Notes: generated from the letters alone by a model not told the origin. Counted from the stretch's first letter, positions 9,481-19,249 are shown. The stretch: 64,000 nucleotides of DNA from Pseudobdellovibrionaceae bacterium (GCA_020635055.1 JACKAN010000009.1:1-64000); one strand, 5' to 3'. Program-made: numbers and translations.

Positions 9481-10240
9481 AATTTTTATTCCTAAAAATT
9501 AATGAAGTAATAACTAAAAAAGCCAGCCACCAGCCTAAACCGTAAGTTGTCGTTAACAAGACTTCATCTATTGGAACACTTTCTCCATAAAGAATAGAAT
9601 CTCGCCAGTTGAATCTCTCTAAATTCGGAAATCCATAGACGCTGGCTTTTGCAAATAATATAAATATAACAGATGAGCTTTTCTTAGATAAAAAATTTAA
9701 ATTCTCTACCCAATGACCAATTAAAAACACTCCTATAGTTAAAGAAACAACCATAAAGGAACTACTAAATGAACTGAACATTAAGGCTAAACCCATAAGG
9801 ATTAAAGACTCGATAAGTATTCCCAAAATAGCGACTAAAAAAGAACTTGTTATGGGCACCCCAAGTCCCCAAAAAACAAACACTAAGATCAAAGAAAGGC
9901 CTAATATTAAAGAGGCAATAATTAAAATTAAACCAAAGCTCTTGCCCATCAAAAATTGAGTCCGGCTGAGTGGTTTTGATAAAATACTAAGAATAGTTTG
10001 TTTATCAATTTCTTTTGCAACCAAAGTACTTCCAACAAACACAGCAATGATAACTGAACTTAAATGGATGGCCGCCATACCAAAATTAGCAGATATTCTT
10101 GCCTGCTCTGTAAAGCTCAATTGCCCCAAGGCAAGTGCCCCACCCACCATAACAATAGCAAAAACTATGAGCGCATATATTATACGATCTCTAATGATCT
10201 CGCGATATGTGTTTTTAGCGATGATCCAAATGGACTTCAT
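9473..10240 (-). CDS. ABC-2 type transporter permease
   Basis: This is the membrane subunit of an ABC exporter, paired with the ATPase gene immediately upstream. It begins with a short cytoplasmic segment (AKNTYREIIRDRIIYAL) typical of the NosY/ABC-2 permease group and then has about six hydrophobic helices. DKQTILSILSKPLSRTQFLMGK is the conserved cytoplasmic loop of this group. I chose ATG 10240 because GGAG lies about ten bases upstream; ATG 10261 would add seven residues. It overlaps the ATPase gene by 26 bp. The substrate is unknown; proximity to pilus genes does not prove a pilus role. Confidence 0.88.
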   Translation of the reverse strand: MKSIWIIAKNTYREIIRDRIIYALIVFAIVMVGGALALGQLSFTEQARISANFGMAAIHLSSVIIAVFVGSTLVAKEIDKQTILSILSKPLSRTQFLMGKSFGLILIIASLILGLSLILVFVFWGLGVPITSSFLVAILGILIESLILMGLALMFSSFSSSFMVVSLTIGVFLIGHWVENLNFLSKKSSSVIFILFAKASVYGFPNLERFNWRDSILYGESVPIDEVLLTTTYGLGWWLAFLVITSLIFRNKNFA

Positions 10241-11117
10241 TTTTTCTTTTCTCCAAAACATTTTTTACAAAATACTCTTCTAATGTTACCCTGTCTTTTT
10301 CCACCTTTTCAATAATACAGTTTTTTGCGACGAGTTCTTTAAGACGGCTTTGCATTTGCAACTGATCTTTTTCAAAAATAATTTTTTGAAAATTCTCTTC
10401 TAAATAAGAAATTTTATACTGTGTACTTAAAGTATTTAATATATCTTTAGTGGAGCCTTCATAAAAAACCGTGCCGTCTTTTAAAATAACTAAATTTTCA
10501 CAAAGCAATTCTGTATCATGAAGCAAATGACTACTTAAAAAAACTGAATGACCCTCTCTCGCAGATTCCTTAATTAATTCACTTAAATAGTGGCGACCGT
10601 CGGGGTCCAAGCCAGACATGGGTTCATCTAATATCAACAAATCAGGTTCATGTATTAAAGCTTGAGCAAAACCTATTTTTTGCAACATCCCCTTAGAGTA
10701 ATTTCTCAAAGCTATGTCTTTTGCATGATAAAGATCCACCCGCTTTAAAAGGGATTCCGTTCTATCGATTAATGCTTTTTTACTTAAAGTTCTAGACAAT
10801 TCCCCGTAAAACAGCAAAAATTCCTTGCCTGTCAAATAACTATAAAAATAGGGATGTTCAGGCAAAAAACCAATTTTCTTTTTAACTTCAGATGAGAATT
10901 CAGATTTTCCAAAATAAATAATATTTCCAGAGTCCTGGAATATTAGATTTAATAAACATTTCATCGTCGTTGTTTTTCCGGCACCATTGGCCCCTAAAAA
11001 ACCTGTTATCACTCCCGACGGAATATTAAAATTAATTCCTTTAAGAACTGTTTTTTTCTCACTCCAAAAGTGTCTTTTAAATGATTTCTTTAAATCTTGT
11101 ACTTCTACTAAATTCAT
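10215..11117 (-). CDS. ABC transporter ATP-binding protein
   Basis: This is the nucleotide-binding subunit for the adjacent permease. Walker A is GANGAGKTT near residue 42. The signature motif is degenerate, reading NYSKGMLQKIGFAQAL instead of LSGGQ. Walker B is LLILDEPMSGLDPDG, and the H-loop histidine is in SSHLLHD. The domain order and the 300-aa length fit the NosF/CcmA-like group that works with ABC-2 permeases. The C-terminal 80 residues form a family-typical accessory domain. The gene lies 18 bp after carB on the same strand, so it may be read through from the pyrimidine operon. Confidence 0.92.
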   Translation of the reverse strand: MNLVEVQDLKKSFKRHFWSEKKTVLKGINFNIPSGVITGFLGANGAGKTTTMKCLLNLIFQDSGNIIYFGKSEFSSEVKKKIGFLPEHPYFYSYLTGKEFLLFYGELSRTLSKKALIDRTESLLKRVDLYHAKDIALRNYSKGMLQKIGFAQALIHEPDLLILDEPMSGLDPDGRHYLSELIKESAREGHSVFLSSHLLHDTELLCENLVILKDGTVFYEGSTKDILNTLSTQYKISYLEENFQKIIFEKDQLQMQSRLKELVAKNCIIEKVEKDRVTLEEYFVKNVLEKRKNEVHLDHR

Positions 11118-11135
11118 ACAAAGAGAATTTGAACA

Positions 11136-14100
11136 TTAAAGAGAATAAGTGTCAAAGTCTCTTGAGCGATGGTGCTTCATCGCCAACACAAAAGAACGCG
11201 CAGCATCTGCCTCTGTTAAACAAGGTACAGAATACTCAATGCAACTTCTGCGAATACTAAAGCTTGCATCTATAGAAACCTTACCGGATGTGGTATTTAT
11301 CACCAAAGCCACTTTACCAGAACGGATTCTATCAACACAATGGGGGCGACCTTCAGTCACTTTTCTTACTGTTAAACATGGAAGTCCTTTTTCTTTTAAG
11401 ATGGTCGACGTCCCTTGAGTTGCAGAAAGAGAATAACCCATTTCAATCAACTCTTGAGCCACTTCAATCAATTCGTCTTTATCTTTATCACGCAAGGATA
11501 AAAATACTTCACCCTCATTGGGTATAGAACATTGAGAGGACACATAAGCCTTAAATAGCGCCTCAGAATAGCTTTTACCTCTACCCATGCTCTCACCAGT
11601 GGATTTCATTTCGGGGCCCAATATTGAATCTGCTTCTTGAAATTTTTTAAATGGGAAAACGACACCCTTAACGCAAACAAAAGGCATCTGTTTCCAATCC
11701 AAGGGGTATTTTATAAGCTGATTTTTACTTCTCTTCAACATTCCCTGTACACCTAAATCGACAAGTGGAACACCTGTTGCTTTAGCAATAAATGGAACAC
11801 TTCTAGAACTTCTAGGGTTGGCCTCTAACATAAAGACTTCATCATCACGAACTGCCAATTGAAGATTTAAAAAACCGTAAATGTTCATTCGATCCGCCAA
11901 TTGAACACTTAAATCTTCTATTGTTTTTAAAGTCTCTGGTTTCAGTCTCTGTGGAGGAAGCACACCCATACTATCTCCACTATGTACACCTGCTTTTTCT
12001 ATGTGTTCAATAACTCCACCAATAATAGTCCAATCTTTTCCTCTTACGAGGTCAACATCCACTTCTAAGGCTCTATCTAAGAACTGATCCATTAAACAGG
12101 GGTTTTGCTTATCAATAAAGCTAGCATGGCGATCAAAGTAAGAGATTAGTTCATCTTCATTTTCTATAATTTCCATTCTTCGACCACCCAATACATAACT
12201 GGGTCTACATATAATTGGGAAATCCACTTTCCTGGCTATCTCTTTTGCGTGATGAACATCGAATGCCATATCTGAATTTGGAATTTTAAAGTTCAGCTCT
12301 TTACATATTTTTATAAATTGTCCTCTGTCCTCTGCCAAATCAATCGATTCTTTACTTGATCCAAGTAAATTATAACCATTATTTATTAATTGAGGAACTA
12401 GATTAATCGGAGTTTGACCACCCAGTTGTGCAACAAAACCCTCTGGATTAACATACTTCAAAACCTCTAAAACTGATTCCGCATTTAAGGGTTCAAAAAA
12501 CAAAAGGTCAGAGGTATCGTAATCTGTAGAAACAGTTTCTGGATTAGAGTTAATCATGGCAACTTTGTATCCCTCTTTTTGAAATTGACTTACACTTCTT
12601 ACACAACTGTAATCAAATTCGATTCCTTGGCCAATCCGATTTGGCCCGCTTCCCAATAGTACAACTAAAGATTTCTGATTTTCAAACTGTTTTGGTTTTG
12701 CCCAATAAGTAGAATAAAAATAAGGTGTTTCTGAAGCAAATTCCGCAGCACAAGTATCGACTTGAAAATATCTTGGCCTAACATTCTGTCGCCATCTTTC
12801 TTCGCGGACCTCTTGTTCGTCCTTACTAAACCAAGTGGCTAGGGTAGCATCAGAAAATCCAAGTTTTTTAGCTCTCAGAAGCGGAAACTTTTTAAAGTCA
12901 CTTTTAGTAAACTCTTTTTCAAAAGTAACTAAATCATTCATTTGCTCTAAAAACCAAGGTGTGACTTTGGTCTTTTTGTATAGTTCACTAACCGAAACCC
13001 CATCTCTTAAGGCTTGATATATATAACGTATTCTTAAACTATTTGGATAGGTTAAATTTTCTTCTTTCCACTCTATAATGGGAAAGGGTATATCGGAATT
13101 CTCTAAAGAGATTAATGCCTTTTGTAGACTTTCCTTAAATGTACGTCCTATTCCCATTGCCTCACCGACACTTTTCATTTGTGTAGTCAAAATATCTTTC
13201 ACACCTGAAAATTTTTCGAAGGCAAATCGTGGCACTTTTGTAACAACATAATCTAGAGCCGGCTCAAAACATGCTGGTGTTGACTTAGTAATGTCGTTTT
13301 CAATTTCCTCTAAAGTGTATCCAACAGCTAATAATGCAGCGATTTTGGCAATTGGAAACCCAGTGGCTTTACTGGCCAAAGCCGAAGAACGACTAACTCT
13401 GGGATTCATTTCAATTACAACGCGTTCGCCATTCTCAGGATTAACGGCAAACTGAATATTAGCTCCACCTGTTTCTACACCCACAGCATTAATGATTTTT
13501 TGAGCTTCATCCCTCATTAACTGATACTGTTCGTCTGTAAGTGTTTGCTGGGGGGCCACTGTAATACTGTCTCCAGTATGAACACCGCAGGGATCAAAAT
13601 TTTCTATGGAACAAACCACAACAAAAGTTCCGGCACTGTCACGCATAACTTCCAACTCGAATTCTTTCCAACCCAAAATGCTTTCTTCGACTAACACTTC
13701 ATTGGTAGGACTTTCATGTAAACCAGATGCTATTTTAATTTTATATTCTTCTAAAGAGTAGGCAACTCCACCGCCACCCCCGCCTAATGTATAATTGGGA
13801 CGCAAAATAAGGGGGAAACCCAGCTGATCTGCAGCCTCTAATCCTTGTTCAAATGTTCTCACCATTTTACTGTTAGGATATTTAGCTCCTACAGAATCTA
13901 AAACTCTACAGAATTTCTCTCTGTCTTCGGCCTTTTGAATCACATCGGGTTTAGCTCCCAACAATTCAATACCTAATCCTTCGAGTATCCCACATTCATA
14001 AAGTTCTAATGCAAGATTGAGAGCTGTTTGCCCACCCAGTGTAGGAATCACGGCATCCGGCCTTTCTTTTTCTAGAATCTTTTTAACAAACATCTTTTTT

Positions 14101-14306
14101 AAAGGCTCGATATAAACTCGCGTTGCAATCTCTGGATCTGTCATTATCGTTGCCGGATTTGAGTTGATTAGAATAACTTCTAATCCCTCTTTCATAAGTG
14201 CCTTACAAGCTTGTGTACCCGAATAGTCAAACTCGCAAGCCTGACCAATTACAATGGGCCCGCTTCCAAAAATCACAACTTTTTTTAAATCTTTAAATAA
14301 TGGCAT
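11136..14306 (-). CDS. carB: carbamoyl-phosphate synthase large subunit
   Basis: CarB makes carbamoyl phosphate from ammonia (delivered by CarA), bicarbonate and two ATP, feeding pyrimidine and arginine synthesis. The 1056-aa length is close to the usual 1070. Two homologous ATP-grasp halves are visible: the first begins with IVIGQACEFDYSGTQA, the second with NRIGQGIEFDYSCV. Glycine-rich ATP loops include PNYTLGGGGGGVAYS in the first half and PSYVLGGRRM in the second. The C-terminal MGS-like regulatory domain (about 930-1056) contains SATQGTST and INTTSGK. It starts 3 bp after the unknown gene that separates it from carA. Confidence 0.98.
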   Translation of the reverse strand: MPLFKDLKKVVIFGSGPIVIGQACEFDYSGTQACKALMKEGLEVILINSNPATIMTDPEIATRVYIEPLKKMFVKKILEKERPDAVIPTLGGQTALNLALELYECGILEGLGIELLGAKPDVIQKAEDREKFCRVLDSVGAKYPNSKMVRTFEQGLEAADQLGFPLILRPNYTLGGGGGGVAYSLEEYKIKIASGLHESPTNEVLVEESILGWKEFELEVMRDSAGTFVVVCSIENFDPCGVHTGDSITVAPQQTLTDEQYQLMRDEAQKIINAVGVETGGANIQFAVNPENGERVVIEMNPRVSRSSALASKATGFPIAKIAALLAVGYTLEEIENDITKSTPACFEPALDYVVTKVPRFAFEKFSGVKDILTTQMKSVGEAMGIGRTFKESLQKALISLENSDIPFPIIEWKEENLTYPNSLRIRYIYQALRDGVSVSELYKKTKVTPWFLEQMNDLVTFEKEFTKSDFKKFPLLRAKKLGFSDATLATWFSKDEQEVREERWRQNVRPRYFQVDTCAAEFASETPYFYSTYWAKPKQFENQKSLVVLLGSGPNRIGQGIEFDYSCVRSVSQFQKEGYKVAMINSNPETVSTDYDTSDLLFFEPLNAESVLEVLKYVNPEGFVAQLGGQTPINLVPQLINNGYNLLGSSKESIDLAEDRGQFIKICKELNFKIPNSDMAFDVHHAKEIARKVDFPIICRPSYVLGGRRMEIIENEDELISYFDRHASFIDKQNPCLMDQFLDRALEVDVDLVRGKDWTIIGGVIEHIEKAGVHSGDSMGVLPPQRLKPETLKTIEDLSVQLADRMNIYGFLNLQLAVRDDEVFMLEANPRSSRSVPFIAKATGVPLVDLGVQGMLKRSKNQLIKYPLDWKQMPFVCVKGVVFPFKKFQEADSILGPEMKSTGESMGRGKSYSEALFKAYVSSQCSIPNEGEVFLSLRDKDKDELIEVAQELIEMGYSLSATQGTSTILKEKGLPCLTVRKVTEGRPHCVDRIRSGKVALVINTTSGKVSIDASFSIRRSCIEYSVPCLTEADAARSFVLAMKHHRSRDFDTYSL

Positions 14307-14309
14307 ATA

Positions 14310-14966
14310 TTAAATTCTCAACTTTGGATCACTAGTATAAATATCTTTCAATTTAATGTGTTTGTATTGATCTATTTTATATCTCATTCTTAACAATTTA
14401 TAAATTAAATCCTGACGAGCACTTATGCTTTCATCAATATTAATTTTATTAATTTTTTTTACTTCTTTGAGAATATATTTAGTCGCTTGTTCAGGGTGAA
14501 TACAAAAAGCTTTTGAAAATACAAAAGAATCTTCATAGGGAAAAAGCCTTGCAGAAAATATCTCGTTCTTTGAAAATCCTAAAATGAAGGGGGACTTTTT
14601 TAAGACAATATTATAATTTGAAAATAAGTCTTTTACATATACATCCTCGTCCTTAACCTTACTAAATTCAAAAAGGCTATAGCGACTGGCACACATATTT
14701 TTAATTAAAACTTCATTTCCCTTTTGAACCTTATATTCCTCACCTCTTGAAATTAACTTAATTGGAGGAACCTGCTCACTCTTTAAAATCCTATGGAAAA
14801 TATACCAATCCATAAATAAATTAATTTTGCTTTCTAAGTCGATGGACTCTTCGTCAAAAATTCCTACGGATCTATGGAATTCATTTTTGGCTTCTTTAAC
14901 TTCTTCAGCATATTTTTCTTTAGAGAAGTGAAGCATTATATCATCTATGAGCTCATCGTATATCAT
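14310..14966 (-). CDS. unknown protein encoded between carA and carB, 218 aa
   Basis: I do not recognise a family. The protein has no signal peptide or membrane helix and is lysine-, glutamate- and isoleucine-rich, so it is probably cytoplasmic and mixed alpha/beta. An acidic helical N-terminus is followed by a beta-rich centre and a basic, helical C-terminal 50 residues. Its ATG shares one base with the carA stop (TAATG), and its stop lies 3 bp before carB, so it is tightly coupled to both subunits of carbamoyl phosphate synthetase. The position suggests a role linked to pyrimidine synthesis or to this enzyme, but that is inference from context only. Confidence 0.82.
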   Translation of the reverse strand: MIYDELIDDIMLHFSKEKYAEEVKEAKNEFHRSVGIFDEESIDLESKINLFMDWYIFHRILKSEQVPPIKLISRGEEYKVQKGNEVLIKNMCASRYSLFEFSKVKDEDVYVKDLFSNYNIVLKKSPFILGFSKNEIFSARLFPYEDSFVFSKAFCIHPEQATKYILKEVKKINKINIDESISARQDLIYKLLRMRYKIDQYKHIKLKDIYTSDPKLRI

Positions 14967-16054
14967 TAGCGCACCTGTTTTATAAACTCATCAAATAAAA
15001 TTGCGGCATCATGTGGGCCGGGTCGACTTTCAGGATGAAATTGAACACTAAAACATTTATTTTTAGAATCCCGGATCCCCGCTACAGTGCCGTCGTTTAA
15101 ATTAAAGTGAGTAATATCAACACTAGAAGGCAAGGATTTTGGATCTACAGCATAGCCATGATTTTGGCTGGTCATATATATTTTATTTAAAATTAAATCC
15201 TTAATTGGATGATTACTTCCACGGTGTCCAAACTTTAGCTTATAAGTATGGCCACCTAAGGCTCGTGCAAGAATCTGATGTCCCATACATATACCAAATA
15301 TGGGTTTCCAGCCAATAAGGTCTTTTATGTTTTCTGTAGCTTCAAGAACCTCTTCTGGGTCACCTGGACCATTGGATAACATTATGCCATGGGGATTCCA
15401 TTTCTTTATTTCTTCAACAGAAGTTCTTGAAGGAAAAACTCTTAAATGTTCTACTCGAAGCATAAGCTCGCGCATAATGTTTTGCTTTGCACCGAAATCC
15501 AATACCGCGATTTTTAAACCATTTTTTTCGGATCCTTTAAGATCATAGACTTCTTTAGTTGTAACTAAAAAGGGCCAATCTTTTTGAACTTTCTTTTTTT
15601 CTTGAATAAGTTTAAAAGCTTTTCCCTTAGCCTCTTCAGCATTTTTAGCTAGGATCATCGCCCCCCAAGTGGTTCCGGCTTCACGCAATTGAAACACGAG
15701 AGACCTTGTGTCCAATTCTTCAAGAACAGGAATATTGTTATCGTTTAATCTTCTCAACCACGTGGAGTCTCTTTTACTTTTTTGAATTTCGAGACAAACA
15801 AAACCTTTAATCCAAATTTGTTTCGATTCCCAAAAAGAATCGTCAATGCCATAGTTTCCTTGCATTGGTGCTGTGGTTACTAATATTTGGTTGAAATAAG
15901 AGGGGTCCGTGGCCATTTCTTCATATCCAGAGTGAGATGTATTGAACACCACTTCTCCTACAGGTGTATCGGCAGTAAATTCAGCAGAAGTCTTACTTCC
16001 CAAAAAATTGCCTTCGAAAGATTCACCAGTTTCGAGTACAAGAAAGCCATTCAT
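14966..16054 (-). CDS. carA: carbamoyl-phosphate synthase small (glutaminase) subunit
   Basis: CarA hydrolyses glutamine and channels ammonia to CarB. The N-terminal CPSase_sm_chain domain (about residues 1-135) includes NTSHSGYEEMATDPSY. The class I glutamine amidotransferase domain carries the nucleophile in FGICMGHQILA and the catalytic His/Glu in VQFHPES near the C-terminus. The 362-aa length is slightly short but normal. The ATG follows the pyrB stop directly (TAA-ATG with no gap), which indicates operon coupling. Confidence 0.97.
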   Translation of the reverse strand: MNGFLVLETGESFEGNFLGSKTSAEFTADTPVGEVVFNTSHSGYEEMATDPSYFNQILVTTAPMQGNYGIDDSFWESKQIWIKGFVCLEIQKSKRDSTWLRRLNDNNIPVLEELDTRSLVFQLREAGTTWGAMILAKNAEEAKGKAFKLIQEKKKVQKDWPFLVTTKEVYDLKGSEKNGLKIAVLDFGAKQNIMRELMLRVEHLRVFPSRTSVEEIKKWNPHGIMLSNGPGDPEEVLEATENIKDLIGWKPIFGICMGHQILARALGGHTYKLKFGHRGSNHPIKDLILNKIYMTSQNHGYAVDPKSLPSSVDITHFNLNDGTVAGIRDSKNKCFSVQFHPESRPGPHDAAILFDEFIKQVR

Positions 16055-16999
16055 TTAATTGACTCCTTTGACAAGCATTTTTGCAATTAGTGCTGCCCTA
16101 ATATAAACCCCATGAGTCACTTGTTCATGAACAACACAACGTTTATCAGAAAGAACTTCTGGATCAAAATCCAATCCTCTTATAAATGGACCTGGATGCA
16201 TTATCAATCCTATGGGAGTAAATTTTTTTAATTTTTGTAAGTTAATACAATAGTTTTTAGAATATTCTTCTTTGCTCAAGGCATTTTTATCTTCATGCCT
16301 TTCTAATTGAACTCTTAATCCCATACAGACATTTGCCCATTCTAATCCTTTTTCTAAATCTTTGAAGGTAGGAATTCCCTGCCACTTATTTTCTTTTGGC
16401 AACATTTCATTGGGACCACATATAGCCATTTCCGCTCCCATAAGTTTAAACAATTCAAGATTGGAAGACGCCACTCGGCTATGAATCACATCACCTACAA
16501 AAAGAATCTTTTGTCCAGCTACACTTCCCAATCTTTCTTGAATTGTAAAAGCATCCAGAAGCGCTTGCGTGGGATGACCTTCACTCCCACTTCCAGCATT
16601 TAAAACAGGAACTTTCACTGATTTTATACAATCTAATAAATCTTGAGAGTCACCGGTACGGAATATAAATAAATTGGGCTCCATGGCTTCCAAATTCATA
16701 ATAGTATCAACAAGGGTTTCACCCTTAATAAGACTACTTTCACTTATCGATGGAAAGGTCACTGTTCTTAACTGCAGGCGTTGGCTTGCCATTTGAAAGC
16801 TCAATAAAGTTCGAGTGCTAGGTTCAAAAAAAGCTAAAATAACAACCTTATTGCGAAGTTGCTCATGCCATTCTGGTAAAAAATAACTATGTTCTTCTTT
16901 ATATTCTTCTTTAATTCTTTTTGATAAGGAAAAAAGCTTATTGATTTTTTCTAAGGAGAGGTTTTGTGTGCTTAGAAAGGATCGACCGTAAAATGACAT
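16055..16999 (-). CDS. pyrB: aspartate carbamoyltransferase catalytic subunit
   Basis: PyrB condenses carbamoyl phosphate with aspartate, the first committed step of pyrimidine synthesis. The carbamoyl-phosphate loop is seen at FFEPSTRTLLSFQMA. The 80s-type loop is at SISESSLIKGETLVDT. The aspartate domain has MHPGPFIRGLDFD near the C-terminus. The 314-aa length is typical. It is the first gene of pyrB-carA-orf-carB; no pyrI regulatory chain or pyrC homologue is next to it. The 50 bp between it and the signal peptidase gene upstream contains no clear terminator. Confidence 0.97.
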   Translation of the reverse strand: MSFYGRSFLSTQNLSLEKINKLFSLSKRIKEEYKEEHSYFLPEWHEQLRNKVVILAFFEPSTRTLLSFQMASQRLQLRTVTFPSISESSLIKGETLVDTIMNLEAMEPNLFIFRTGDSQDLLDCIKSVKVPVLNAGSGSEGHPTQALLDAFTIQERLGSVAGQKILFVGDVIHSRVASSNLELFKLMGAEMAICGPNEMLPKENKWQGIPTFKDLEKGLEWANVCMGLRVQLERHEDKNALSKEEYSKNYCINLQKLKKFTPIGLIMHPGPFIRGLDFDPEVLSDKRCVVHEQVTHGVYIRAALIAKMLVKGVN

Positions 17000-17050
17000 T
17001 GGCCGTCAATATATAGTCCAACACTTACAGAGTCAATATCGCTAACTTTA

Positions 17051-17755
17051 TTATTTTATTTTTCTAAAAATACGCTCCCAACGTACTTTTACGCTCCCCT
17101 TATTAGACCAAACCTCACTCCAATCTAGAGACATCCATATGAAAAGAGCCTTTGCCTTAATATCAGCTCCTGATATCATGCCCCAAACTCTGGAGTCCTC
17201 AGTCCCATCACGAGCATCACCCAAAACGAAATATTGACCAGGTGGAACGATCACCGGGCCATAATTTTCAAGAATCCGACTATGAGTAATGGAAATAATT
17301 CTCTCTGAAGCCCCAATTTTTTCAACGAGATTAGCTTTTCCCATCTGATCCGAAGAAGAAATCACATAATCCGCCTTAGTATTGTTTATAAAAAGATTTT
17401 TCTTTACTATTTGAATTCTGTCTCCAGGTACAGCAATCACTCTTTTAACGCAATCCCCAGAACCTGATTTAACACAATTAAAAATGATAACGTCGCCCCT
17501 TTGCGGAGACTTTTTATAGAAAATTTGATCTTTCAAAAAAGGTACACGCCAACCATAACTCAGTTTTGAACCAATAACAAAGTCACCCACTTGTAATGTG
17601 GGATACATAGCTTCTGTTGGAATTTTATAAGCTGAAAAAATAAATGTCCTGACAATGACAGCAATTATTAAAGCAATAAGTAATGCTTCAGTGTATTCTC
17701 GAAGTACTTTTTTTATACTATCTTCAACAGAGTTTTTCGAATTAATTATTTTCAT
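17051..17755 (-). CDS. signal peptidase I-like protein lacking the usual catalytic Ser (third tandem copy)
   Basis: This is a signal peptidase I (S26) family protein with one N-terminal membrane helix (about residues 22-42). The box that normally reads PSGSM with the nucleophilic Ser reads PTEAMYPTL here, so Ser is replaced by Ala. The general-base lysine is kept (CVKRVIAVPGD). The usual GDNRDNSxDSR box has become GDARDGTEDSR. It may therefore be an inactive paralogue or use a different mechanism. I chose ATG 17755, five bases after the stop of the second copy; the longer frame would start at TTG inside that gene. Confidence 0.88.
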   Translation of the reverse strand: MKIINSKNSVEDSIKKVLREYTEALLIALIIAVIVRTFIFSAYKIPTEAMYPTLQVGDFVIGSKLSYGWRVPFLKDQIFYKKSPQRGDVIIFNCVKSGSGDCVKRVIAVPGDRIQIVKKNLFINNTKADYVISSSDQMGKANLVEKIGASERIISITHSRILENYGPVIVPPGQYFVLGDARDGTEDSRVWGMISGADIKAKALFIWMSLDWSEVWSNKGSVKVRWERIFRKIK

Positions 17756-17760
17756 TAAGT

Positions 17761-18501
17761 TCAGTTTACAGTATGAAAAAAGCGATTCCAACGAATTGTA
17801 GATGGGTCACACAAAAAAGAAGCAGAAGCCAAAGTTTTATTACAACTCAGCCATACAAATAATGCCTTGCCCACTAAGTGATCCATGGGCATAAAACCCC
17901 AATATCGACTATCTCTTGATCGACTCCTGTTATCACCTAATACAAAAAGTGATTTTTGCGGAACCACCCATGGGGCATATTCATATCCTAAGGCATGTAA
18001 ATCTTGTATAACTGTAATATTTTTTTGATCCATTTTTTCATTGATGAACTGAATATCACTGATGTCGGAATTTAAATCCTCTTCAGAATAGTCAATGAGA
18101 TTCGGGTTTTCTAAAGCGTTAATAGTTTTTCTATCCAGTGGAGTATCATTAACAAAAATTGTGCCCTGTTCGTCCATGCGAATCACATCGCCGGGTAATC
18201 CAATAACTCTTTTTACCATGTAATAATCCTCGCTTTCTACAGCAAGAAATATGACTACATCTCCTCTTTTAGGAGTTTTTATTTCTGTAATCCATTTTTT
18301 ACTAAATGGCCAACGTAAGCCATAAGCCATTTTATTAACAAATATATGATCATGAATTAACAATGTCGGAATCATGCTCCCAGAGGGAATAACAAAAGGT
18401 TCAACAAGAGCCCAACGAAAGGCCAAAAAAACCAGAAACGAAGCAAGGAATATACCAAGACTACCTAAGACACTTGCTTTCTTTGAGCCCCGACGCTTCA
18501 T
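17761..18501 (-). CDS. lepB: signal peptidase I (second tandem copy)
   Basis: This enzyme cleaves signal peptides from secreted preproteins at the outer face of the inner membrane. The N-terminal helix (about residues 12-30) is followed by the nucleophile box IPSGSMIPTLL. The general base lies in YYMVKRVIGLPGD, and the C-terminal box is LGDNRSRSRDSRYWG. The mid region holds an insert of about 40 residues relative to minimal family members. It lies 4 bp after the first copy. All key residues are present, so it should be active. Confidence 0.94.
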   Translation of the reverse strand: MKRRGSKKASVLGSLGIFLASFLVFLAFRWALVEPFVIPSGSMIPTLLIHDHIFVNKMAYGLRWPFSKKWITEIKTPKRGDVVIFLAVESEDYYMVKRVIGLPGDVIRMDEQGTIFVNDTPLDRKTINALENPNLIDYSEEDLNSDISDIQFINEKMDQKNITVIQDLHALGYEYAPWVVPQKSLFVLGDNRSRSRDSRYWGFMPMDHLVGKALFVWLSCNKTLASASFLCDPSTIRWNRFFHTVN

Positions 18502-18505
18502 TGGT

Positions 18506-19249
18506 TTAATTAACGGAATGGAAAAATCTCTTCCATCTAATATCTAAAGGATTACATAAAAAACTTAACACGGGTAAAGTCTCATCACAGCTTAGCCATA
18601 CAAACATTGCACGCCCAATAAGATTCTTTCTGGGTACAAAATGTGTGCTTTGCCAAAAACGACTGTCTCTAGAGTTATCTCTGTTATCACCCATTACAAA
18701 ATAACTATCTTCAGGTACAGTATATGGACCAGAGTTCGTCCAATCTCTATTTTTCCTAAGTAGAGTAGAATACTTGTGTTCTCCTAACTTTTCCACCCAG
18801 TGTACATAGTAGTTTCTAGCTCCTGGGCCATCACCCAAATCCTTGTCTCTTAACCAATCAAAATCGGACTTTAAGGTTTGTGGGACTCTTTTTTCTACAA
18901 GTTCGTCATTGATATATAGATCACCATTTTCATAAAAAACTCTATCTCCAGGAATACCAACAACTCTTTTTATATAAAATCTATCTGGACTCTCTGGATA
19001 GCGGAAGACGATAACTTCGCCTCGCTTGGGTTCTTGATTTCGCCACATCCAATTTTCTGTAAAGGGAAATCTTAAACCATAAACCAATTTATTTACAAAA
19101 ATATGATCATTTATTAAAAGACTGGGTAGCATGCTCCCGGAGGGAATTACATAAGCTTCCATAAATGCCCAGCGAATAGTTAATGCTACCAAAATAGCAA
19201 TCAACATAGAACCTGTGCCTTCAGTCCAAAACTTTTTATCTAATTTCAT
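18506..19249 (-). CDS. lepB: signal peptidase I (first tandem copy)
   Basis: This is a membrane-anchored serine/lysine signal peptidase. It has one N-terminal helix, the nucleophile box IPSGSMLPSLL, the lysine box YIKRVVGIPGD and the C-terminal box GDNRDNSRDSRFW, all intact. The ATG at 19249 shares its first base with the lepA stop and has GGAGG at ideal spacing. An upstream in-frame TTG would add one residue. The gene follows lepA, the arrangement also known from enterobacteria. Confidence 0.95.
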   Translation of the reverse strand: MKLDKKFWTEGTGSMLIAILVALTIRWAFMEAYVIPSGSMLPSLLINDHIFVNKLVYGLRFPFTENWMWRNQEPKRGEVIVFRYPESPDRFYIKRVVGIPGDRVFYENGDLYINDELVEKRVPQTLKSDFDWLRDKDLGDGPGARNYYVHWVEKLGEHKYSTLLRKNRDWTNSGPYTVPEDSYFVMGDNRDNSRDSRFWQSTHFVPRKNLIGRAMFVWLSCDETLPVLSFLCNPLDIRWKRFFHSVN

